Positions 15,677 to 22,625 of a DNA stretch of 22,625 nucleotides are shown here, piece after piece. The stretch lies in assembly GCA_000444245.1 (NCBI GenBank), contig ATSW01012290.1, positions 1-22,625 of the forward strand, given 5' to 3'. Origin of the DNA: Botryllus schlosseri (lineage: Eukaryota > Chordata > Ascidiacea > Stolidobranchia > Styelidae). The notes under the pieces were generated by a model. It saw only the letters and a list, made by a program, of their open reading frames with translations. It ran no database searches and was not told where the DNA came from. Both the position numbers and the translations under genes were made by a program. Positions within the stretch are counted from its first letter, which is position 1, and each line of letters starts with the position of its first letter.

Positions 15677-16681
15677 TCCCATTTTGTCGCATGTCAATTC
15701 TCTGCGGAATGTCCTCAAGACATGAAATAGGCATATCAGAATTTTTGCATCTGGGAATTCTGCCTTGAAGACTTGGCGCTCGGTAAAATCTTTGTCTGCC
15801 ATGATTGTGACCGTTTCACTCCATCTACTATTATTTCTTTTGAAGATTTTTGCCATCTGGGCTATGGATGTTGCATCTTCCGACGCCAACACAAACACAC
15901 CAACTACTACACTTTCTCCATTACCATCTTCGACAATCATCAGATAAAGTGGCATTCTCAAGTCGTTCAACTTGTATGTTGCATCAATGAACAATATTTC
16001 AGGATATTGCTGATATGTCAGTCGCATTTCCTTGTCTTGAAAAAAATACCATTCAAGACATTTTCTTCTGATACCACTATTTCCACAATAGCTCCTAAAC
16101 ACAGTATCAGTATAAGTATCAAAATTGGGTACCGTCACATAATTGTTTTACCTGGAATTTCTTTCAGCTCCTTTACTGTCGCCTCTAGTTCTGATAATTC
16201 ATTGGTACTTCTAGCAGTCGCGATGTTGTGCAGGTCTTTTAGAAGCACGACCCGACCTAACGAATTCTGTAAATGATTCTGTAGTAGCTTTTTATTTGCC
16301 TTCAGCCTCAGCAGTTCTTTGATCTCTTCTTTCTGCTGCGAGTCTAACTTACGCTGATGTGGCAAGTGATCGAAGGCGACCTGCAATAAATTCCAACAAT
16401 ATAACGGTGATTATGCATTAGTTGTCATTTATTGAATCATCAGATCAAAATGAAAAAATATAACGGTGATTATGCATTAGTTGTCATTTATTGATTCAAT
16501 AGTGATAATCGCATATTACCTTGCTCAACCCGTGGTTATGCTGTTCATTAATACTCTTCACTATGAGATACTGCCCATCCTCTGATGTACTAAACCTGAT
16601 ATGAGCTTGGCACTCTTTACGGAAAGTGCTGCAATGAAATCGTGATACGTTACCCTGTATTTCAAGCGTAATGCACAGCAT
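15670..16681 (-). pseudogene. MULE transposase, incomplete (ZSWIM3-like)
   Basis: Three open blocks run on the minus strand. Block 16681-16511 has a FAR1-like zinc-binding N-terminus (ECQAHIRFSTSEDGQYLIV, NEQHNHGLSK) and ends at AAG|GTAATA. Block 16380-16150, after a TTATTGCAG acceptor, is a helical linker rich in Lys, Leu and Glu. Block 16147-15670 is the catalytic core, with EWYFFQDKEMRL, PEILFIDATYKLN (first Asp), MADKDFTERQVF (second Asp) and ICLFHVLR (C-x-x-H). The frame of the second block does not join that of the third without a shift or an unrecognised splice. The region that should carry the catalytic Glu and SWIM zinc finger is absent, replaced by a dispersed-repeat fragment. The copy is therefore non-autonomous. 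ZSWIM3-type host genes derive from the same family, but the flanking inverted repeats and target duplication mark this as a transposon. Confidence 0.85.
16398..16494. repeat. 59-bp tandem duplication within the transposase intron
   Basis: AATATAACGGTGATTATGCA and the following 18 bases (to ATTTATTGA) occur at 16398-16435 and again at 16457-16494 without change, an offset of 59 bp. It lies between the first and second transposase blocks. Confidence 0.8.
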
Positions 16682-16835
16682 GTGTGGCAGTGCTGCTACT
16701 CGTAGTCCAGTAGCGAGCTAAAAAGGGGGCACTTCTTCGTTATTCTCCACACATCAGGAAGTGGTCTCCATGAAACCAATGCTTCCTATGAACATGTGAG
16801 AATTTATAAACGTTAAAATAAATTGATTTTCGCGT

Positions 16836-17392
16836 TGGGGTGGGGGATATTAGGGTCGGGTGGGTTAGGATTGGGGTGGCGGGATTGTGGTTGCATGTGT
16901 GGGGTTAGGATTGGGGGGTCAGCACGCGTGGGTTAGGATTAGGGTGTCGTAAGATGAGGTTGCATGTGTGGGGTTGCATATGCGTAAAATGGGGTTACAG
17001 TTGCATGTGTGGGGGTTGCGTATGCGGGGTTAGGATAGGGGTGGCACGGTTGCACGTGTGGGGTTGCGTATGCGTAAAATGAGGTGGTGGGGTTACAGTT
17101 GCATGTGTGGGGTTTGCATGTGTTGGGTTGCGTATGCGGGGTTAGGATAGGGGTGGCAGGGTTGCGGTTGCATGTGTGGGGTTAGAAGGGTGTCGTAAGA
17201 TGAGGTTGCATGTGTGGGGTTAGGATTAGGGTGGGGGTGTGGTTGCAGTTGCGTGGTTAGGATAGGGGTTGCGGTTGCATGTGTGGGGTTAGGGATTGGG
17301 GTGTCAGCACGTGTGGGTTAGGATTAGGGTGTCGTAAGATGAGGTGGTGGGGTGTCATAGGAATGGGTTGGGGTTTAGGCTGAGGCTAATTT
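16836..17392 (+). repeat. G-rich telomere-like minisatellite
   Basis: About 550 bp of imperfect tandem arrays on the plus strand are built from GTGGGGTTAGGATTGGGGTG, GTCGTAAGATGAGG, GTTGCATGTGTGGGG and GCGTATGCGTAAAAT modules in varying order. It is almost free of C and carries repeated GGGTTAGG and GGATTAGGGT, close to the TTAGGG telomere unit. The G runs could form quadruplexes. It lies between the transposase 5' end and the right inverted repeat of the MULE. Confidence 0.85.
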
Positions 17393-17966
17393 AACCCTAA
17401 TTTCACGATACCAAGACTACAAAATGCTCATGGGGAACATTGCTTCTTCATGTTCATGTGGTTGTGGACCCGGTGGAAATTCCGTATCATACGTAACGCT
17501 TACTTACCGTTGGTTAGGTCGTAAACCCTTAGATAAGCTCTGAAATCTACGGCCGCCGTGGATGCAGTGAAAAGATATCTGGCCATACTTGAGCGCATCA
17601 TTGAAATTTCGCTGAGTGGTTCGCTTTCTTACTGCATCGAGCGTACGGCCCACAGTTCCGGAAATCGCCGGCACCCATTCTACAGTTGCGGCATGCTTAC
17701 ACCGGACGAATAGCCTGAGGAACTTTATTCGTCCGGGTCCGGACGAGTAGACACTTCCTTTTAGTTTATTTAACGTCCAAGCATAGCGATGGGTGGGAAG
17801 TGGGAATAGTTGTCTTACAATAAATGCTCCGAAGTTTTGGAAATGCGCATTAAGCTAGATGCCGTACCTTTTGAACATCGGTCGGACGCTGATTGAGAGT
17901 ATATTAATCTCAGATATATTTGATTCACTTCCATACCATACTCCACACCATGTCTTGACTTTTTAG

Positions 17967-18113
17967 ATTTCTTCAGTCCCTGGAGCAGCTGGGGACAATG
18001 TTCTAGATCTTGTGACGGAGGATGGGCCACGAGACAAAGATCGTGTATGGTGCCAGACGGTTGTGCAGGGAATTTCTCAATGATTGGAGAATGTAACACG
18101 GAGAAATGTCCGA
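17967..18113 (+). CDS. Thrombospondin type-1 repeat exon 3
   Basis: This 147-nt exon (GACTTTTTAG acceptor, A|GTATGT donor, phase 1 at both ends) encodes FSPWSSWGQCSRSCDGGWAT, then RQRSC and Cys in DGC, GEC and KCP. WxxW and the O-fucose consensus CSRSC are intact. It is the same length as exon 2. It lies 4.2 kb from exon 2 because of the MULE and other insertions. It probably belongs to the same gene as the two upstream repeats and the lectin exon downstream. Confidence 0.87.
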
Positions 18114-18423
18114 GTATGTTGATCGTTTTCGTGCTGCAAAATATAATGCATATATAGGGCTCGCTACAACGATTCGAGTACTTGATTCCAAATAGACTAT
18201 CAATTGCAATGACTCGATTCGAGTAGGAGAATACTTTTTCATCTAGCACCACGATACCTATTTCCCACCATGCAAGCCGTGACGCCTCTATAATTATGGT
18301 CGTATATCGAAGCATACGGGACATGTGCTATGCAAAGTTACGCACGTTAGTGGTACAGACATATCTGTGAAGTCGTGGTCGACCTACAACATCGTCACTC
18401 GTCACAAAGCACAATGAAATATC
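18114..18423 (+). other. Start of the TSP1-lectin intron
   Basis: Intronic. ATTCGAGTA-type motifs at 18170-18230 recall the GACTCGAGTC repeats near 22080. No gene was recognised. Confidence 0.5.
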
Positions 18424-18425
18424 TA

Positions 18426-19884
18426 CCCAGCAAACACAAAACATATTAAAAATATTTTTAATATATCTTTAACGAGTTCAAAATATATCCTACAATTATG
18501 TACGAAAGATATACATTTGTCGACAGAAATGGATATATATAAGACATATTTCCAAGATATATATAAGATATCTTGGCGGACAACTTTTATGTCATCTGCA
18601 ATAATATCGCTTCGCTGGAATTCTTGAGAGGGGAGGGAATCACATCCGCGGGTGAAGGGATGCATGTTACGGCAGGGTCGTCATACATGTTTTAACCAAG
18701 GTAATCGCACGAATTCACATCACAACATTAATCGCTAACTAACATATCACTCACCAACTCGTATTCATTGCTCGAATCAATATATAAAGCAGTCTGAGTA
18801 GATAATAGCATTTACGGTGAGTGCGTAGTGCCACCACCATTGTGTCAATGAAAAATGACAGAGTTCTTCGTATTTATGTTCTGGTGCAAATGCAACCTAC
18901 ATTTGACATATTTCAAGTGTGACAAAGTGACCAGCATGGTACCACCAAATACCCATATCAGGGATCGGCTTTTTACGTCTGATTCCGACAGATCTAATTC
19001 ACAGACCCGCGGGGCTCAGGCACTTTTGGACCTCAAATTTATTTACAATGCAGCCGTGGACTGGATGCGGATTCTGCTTAACCAGTCGAATTTTATCTCG
19101 GTTTTTCTGTTATAAATATAACATGATTTTGGCGGGAGTTTTTCGGACACAGAATACAAAATTCACCAGCCGGATTTTTCGGACTTTCAAATTGCCACAT
19201 GAAGCCGGGTGGATTCGGATTCCAAAATATGGGGTTAGAATCCGACTGCGTATTAATACCAAACACACTAATAGTCATATTCATTGGAGGCTTTGTTAAA
19301 CTCTCAGCACCGAATGTGACGGAGCGCAATGATGCGGGCTAATATGATACTGAAGTTTGGCCTGCAAAATCACACGAAATAGCGTGACACTAGGAGAAAC
19401 ATTCGGCAGTGACACTTATGGTGACTCTAAATCACCATAAGAGTAAAAATTCAATATAATCTACATGTACCTGTATAAACGCCACTTTACCATAGTAGGA
19501 AACAATATTCGAATTTGATTTTCCTCACAAACATATTTTCAGCATTCGAAAAATTTGACCAACAAAAATTCGTGCTTCAGCACAAGGTATGCACAAGATA
19601 TGATTTGGACATAACTGGCCAAGAAAAAGATATATTCAAGTTGTGCTTTAGCACAAGGTATATGCACAAGATACGATTTGGACATGACTGGATAAGAAAA
19701 ATATATATTTAACTTGTGCTTCAGCACAAGGTATGCACAAGACATGATTTGGACATGACTGGCCAAGAAAAATACATATTTAAGTTGTGTTTCAGCACAA
19801 GGTATGCACAAGATATGATTTGAACATGACTGGACAAGAAACGGATATCCTGACATGTTCAAAAGATATCTCGTGTTTGCTGGG
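18426..19884. mobile_element. TA-flanked inverted-repeat element with internal tandem repeats
   Basis: TACCCAGCAAACAC (18424-18437) and its exact reverse complement (19873-19886) bound a 1.46-kb stretch. The outer TA on each side could be a 2-bp target duplication, with CCCAGCAAACAC as the terminus. The interior is very AT-rich and encodes no recognised transposase. It contains a 71-bp tandem array next to the right end, and around 18955-19050 a stretch resembling the interior of a hAT element. The superfamily is uncertain, and the short inverted repeat is the only boundary evidence. Confidence 0.55.
19571..19860. repeat. Four tandem 71-73 bp repeats
   Basis: Units begin near 19575, 19646, 19719 and 19790. 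Each reads CTTCAGCACAAGGTATGCAC, a GATATGATTTGGACATGACTGG-like middle (one or two differences per copy), then AAGAAAAATATATATTTAAG-like sequence. The last copy diverges before the element end. The small differences are point changes plus one 2-bp insertion. Confidence 0.88.
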
Positions 19885-20461
19885 TATGATCGAAAATATA
19901 CCAAATTTACTATAGTGTGATGTTTTAGCGACATCGCAGTGGGCGCTAGCTATACAAACTGAGCTTTTTTTACTGGGCGCATTAAATCTTAAATTGCCAC
20001 CAACGCTCTCCGTACCTGCTTATTGGGGCGCAATATTGAGTTTTCTAACTAATCAATCATAATGAGAAGAATTCTCTATCCAAGCGAGGGTTGTTTTGTG
20101 TGGTGTTCATGGTGGTTGCCGACTACAATGGTCATTTACACCAGGCCGATATTCCTTAGTTTTGAATCCGAAATGTTTTTGAACATTTGTGCTACTTTTA
20201 TGGTTAAATATTATCACGGGCCTTAAATTTCCCAAGACAACACCTCAGTCATCTCTGCCGGTAATCTAACTACGTGGACTGAGAGAGGATAACAAATTTC
20301 TAGCAATATGTGTGCAATTTCCAATATTATTGACCGATTCAATCTTGAATTTGGGAAAATTTTCGCGCTAGGGCGATTAGGCCGAAAAAAAGACTCCAGT
20401 TACCGAGAATAAGTAAACTCGCTCACAAGTATAGCGGTGAAAACGTATAGACCCCGTAGGG
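19885..20461 (+). other. Intronic spacer, nothing seen
   Basis: AT-rich intron between two transposons. No exon with a TSP1 Trp/Cys pattern was found on the plus strand. Confidence 0.5.
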
Positions 20462-21872
20462 CAGACCTGGGCAAAGTACGGCCCTCGGGCAATATGCGAC
20501 CCGCGAAGCTATTCTGTTCGGCACGGGAATAGTTGCTTGGAACTCAAAACATAAAAATTGCTTTTTGAATGTTAATGCGTGGACTTGGACCATATAGGCT
20601 GCATCAACTGAACATAGGAAATTCGTTTACTTTGAGGCCTGTTCATTAATACGCCACGATTACGCTGCCTACATACCTCGCATGCGTAATCCAGATTTAA
20701 AATAAAGTCAATGTAGCAAAGTATGATTAGCAATTAAATTCACATGAAATCACTCTTTCCATACTGTTTTGTTCAAACCTTCTTTGTTGCGATTCTCACA
20801 TTACGAATTATAAACGGTCGGTGTTTTAAATTGTTACGTGTTACGTTTCCAAAACCCTAATTCGTAAAACAAGTCAATCAGTGCTTGCGATTACTATATG
20901 TGACTCATCAGGAAGCCGCAAGCTGAAATTCAAAGAATGTTTAGAGCACTGAATATTTGTATATGGGAGTCAAAGCTAAACTTTTTAGATTGTGCCGATC
21001 ATGTCACCGAGATTAAAGATTTTATTTAAAGTCGGTCTTATGACAAGAACACGAAGACGGCTATTTAAGCTGCACAGCTGCTGATAATATTTACAGTCAT
21101 GGCAACAGACAGAGTATAAAAGGTCAAATATAAAAGTTCATGGTTCAAGTTTTGCAGCTAAGCAGTGGTTCCTGTAACTATAGAATGTAAACATTCTATA
21201 CTGTAACAAATGAAGTATGTCATCTCAAAAAACATCGGCAAGTCTGGAAAAAAATCATGGAGTGGTTTCGTTATACCCTTTTCTCGATCAGTGACAAATG
21301 GCATGTTTGAGCATTTATCCATCCCGAGACAGTGATGCAATATGTCGCGGAACATGTTTCCGCTGTTTCCGCGTTTTAGGGTTCGTTTCCGCTGTTTCCG
21401 CTTTTCCGTGTTTTAAGGATGCCCCATCAAACTATCCGTTGGGATTGCTGGCATTGTGGTTGCTCTTTTTAATATTTTGTGATGTCATGATAAGGGGCAC
21501 GCCGAGGCCTACGATATTCGTAGGCCCCGGGCACGCTAAATGTTTCACCATCATAAAGGGAGCGTGCCTATAAAGTTTGAGAACTACTTAATAGAAGAAC
21601 GTGGATACGGGTTTAAAGAGAGTTGATAAATGTATCATGTTTGGCATTGTTTCGAATCATGACGGCAATTAGATCTTTTTCTAAGTAACCGTCACTTTCG
21701 CATTACCTAACATCAACACTCAATACATTCACTGAGCAGCATTTATTACCAATGTAATTTAGAAATAAAATTAAAATGCGATGGAGAGTATAGCTAAATA
21801 TTTTCACATGATCCGCCAACGTATTTTCCAGTTCTCATTTGACCCGCGCAGAAAAATAATTACCCACCCCTG
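20462..21872. mobile_element. hAT-superfamily element with perfect 8-bp target duplication
   Basis: CCGTAGGG occurs at 20454-20461 and 21873-21880. Inside it the left end reads CAGACCTGGGCAAAGTACGG and the reversed right end CAGGGGTGGGTAATTATTTT, both hAT-type termini. The 1.4-kb body lacks a full transposase. A minus-strand piece at 21160-21355 contains PFVTDREKGITKPLHDFFPD, which resembles a fragment of a MULE or related transposase. Other hAT-like ends (CAGTGGTTC at 21163, GTTTGAGAACTAC near 21576) hint at a nested element. Non-autonomous. Confidence 0.75.
21350..21412 (+). repeat. Short TTTCCGCTG tandem repeat
   Basis: TTTCCGCTGTTTCCGC occurs twice about 31 bp apart, giving a small low-complexity array inside the hAT element. 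Confidence 0.5.
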
Positions 21873-22055
21873 CCGTAGGGGGTCTATTTCTAGATATCCT
21901 TGAGTTCTAGGTGTGCGTGAGCGGTACGCCTTTTAGCTTATATATTTAACTTTATATTCGTAATTTGATTCAAGATAAATGACCAACCAATCTGCCATTC
22001 ACACAGCTAGCAAAATGTAATGACTTTGAATCATCATTCATATTTCGAAAATTCA

Positions 22056-22212
22056 ATTTGACTTGAATTGTGACTTGACTTGACTCGAGTCACCTCCAAA
22101 AAACGAGTGACTTGACTTGACTCGAGTCACCTTCAAAAATCGATCGACTTGACTTGAGTCGAAATGTGTAATGACTCAAGATTACTCGTGACTCGAAGGT
22201 AGTGACTTGATC
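22056..22212. repeat. GACTTGACTCGAGTCAC repeat block
   Basis: GTGACTTGACTTGACTCGAG and TCGAGTCACC units recur with partial palindromy just ahead of the lectin exon. This looks like a short decayed repeat or a transposon edge. No duplication was found around it. Confidence 0.55.
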
Positions 22213-22259
22213 CCAACACTGCTTGACCCTACTGACAATAACTTTAAATCTTTCCAAAG

Positions 22260-22625
22260 GTCGGTGTGAGCTGGATGGAAACTTTCTTTATCGTGATAAT
22301 TGTTACGTCGTTCCGCTACCATCCTACCACGTTCATATGAATTACTCGGTCGCGGTCGAAGAATGTCGAAAATACGGCGGCAGTCTGGCGGAAATTCATG
22401 ATCGCGAGCACCAAAAGGCATTGGCAGATTTCGTGCGTTCGAAGAGACGTATCTACAACAGTTATCGCGGTACAAGCCTATGGGTGGGCATGCGGTATGA
22501 TAGCAAGGTTCGTGTTGAACAGTTATTGGGATTTCGATTTACATCGCAGTGGAAACGAACCCGATAGAGCATCCACTAATTTTCCAGATTATATTACATG
22601 TTTCCATTTCTGAGACTGCCAAGGC
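22260..22625 (+). CDS. C-type lectin-like domain exon, partial, with probable frameshift
   Basis: After an AATCTTTCCAAAG acceptor (phase 1, like the TSP1 exons) the frame reads RCELDGNFLYRDNCYVVPL, AVEECRKYGGSLAEIHDREH and TSLWVGMRYDSK. This is the first half of a C-type lectin domain, with its NCY start, C-x-x-x-GG-x-L-A-x-I motif and W-x-G strand. After about 22506 this frame loses similarity and stops at 22565. The next frame, from about 22513, reads NSYWDFDLHRSGNEPDRAST and PDYITC, which fits the W-x-W/D and EPN-like calcium loop region of the second half. That suggests a one-base frame change in this copy or in the sequence. An alternative is a donor at AAG|GTTCGT (22508). The product would be a secreted or surface sugar-binding or adhesion module fused to the TSP1 repeats. 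Confidence 0.75.

Larger units (their letters stand above)
14712..17758 (-). mobile_element. Mutator-like element (MULE) with 9-bp target duplication
   Basis: Terminal inverted repeats lie at 14712-14767 and 17702-17758. The left begins GGCAGTGGCTACTCGTCCGG, and the right, reversed, begins GGAAGTGTCTACTCGTCCGG; they differ at a handful of positions. Each arm also contains the small hairpin TCGTCCGG-ACC-CGGACGA. TTTTAGTTT is duplicated exactly at 14703-14711 and 17759-17767, the 9-bp size typical of MULEs. The 3,047-bp body holds a minus-strand MULE transposase in three open blocks (16681-15670), a G-rich minisatellite and copies of a dispersed repeat. It is inserted in the intron between TSP1 exons 2 and 3. 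The arms are similar enough to suggest moderate age, but the transposase is incomplete. Confidence 0.9.

Noticed and set aside
15670-16681. Host ZSWIM3-like gene
   Set aside because: Inverted repeats, the exact 9-bp duplication, inconsistent frames and the missing C-terminal region mark it as a transposon copy.
19048-19120. Possible further TSP1 exon (QPWTGCGFC)
   Set aside because: It lacks the W-x-x-W/C-x-x-x-C-G spacing and flanking phase-1 splice sites, and lies within transposon-like sequence.

Overview
The window is animal nuclear DNA: AT-rich, with split genes, GT-AG introns down to about 60 bp, and many short DNA transposons. The two best-identified genes are ABI (Abl interactor) and NACA (nascent polypeptide-associated complex alpha). 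These, a thrombospondin-1/C-type-lectin gene, and a NACA layout resembling vertebrate skNAC suggest an invertebrate deuterostome, possibly a tunicate. The species call is inference and could be wrong.

Layout. Positions 1-1010 (minus) hold the first two coding exons of ABI, which continues off the left edge. Positions 1011-4300 are mostly intergenic, with one unrecognised candidate three-exon membrane-protein gene (minus, 1973-3276). Positions 4547-9717 (minus) hold a complete NACA gene whose reading frame can be followed through every splice junction. It carries a 1,530-nt in-frame exon (6710-8239) in the place where vertebrates have the muscle-specific skNAC exon. Positions 10030-10424 are a near-pristine MITE with perfect 65-bp inverted repeats. 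Positions 11.5-12.4 kb hold a weak candidate small gene (minus).

From 13119 to the right edge lies a plus-strand gene with three thrombospondin type-1 repeat exons and one C-type lectin exon. All four begin in phase 1, and the three complete ones also end in phase 1, so the layout is modular. Its introns are full of transposons: a 3,047-bp Mutator-like element (14712-17758, 9-bp target duplication TTTTAGTTT) with a broken transposase and a G-rich telomere-like minisatellite; a 1.46-kb TA-flanked element with 71-bp tandem repeats; a 1.4-kb hAT element with a perfect 8-bp duplication; and a probable smaller hAT. A dispersed repeat ending in (CT)n occurs three times, plus a fragment that sits exactly where the MULE transposase stops.

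Functionally, NACA (ribosome-bound chaperone) and ABI (actin regulation through the WAVE complex) are housekeeping genes. The TSP1/lectin gene looks like a secreted or surface adhesion or recognition protein. No retroviral, Polinton or toxin remnant was recognised.
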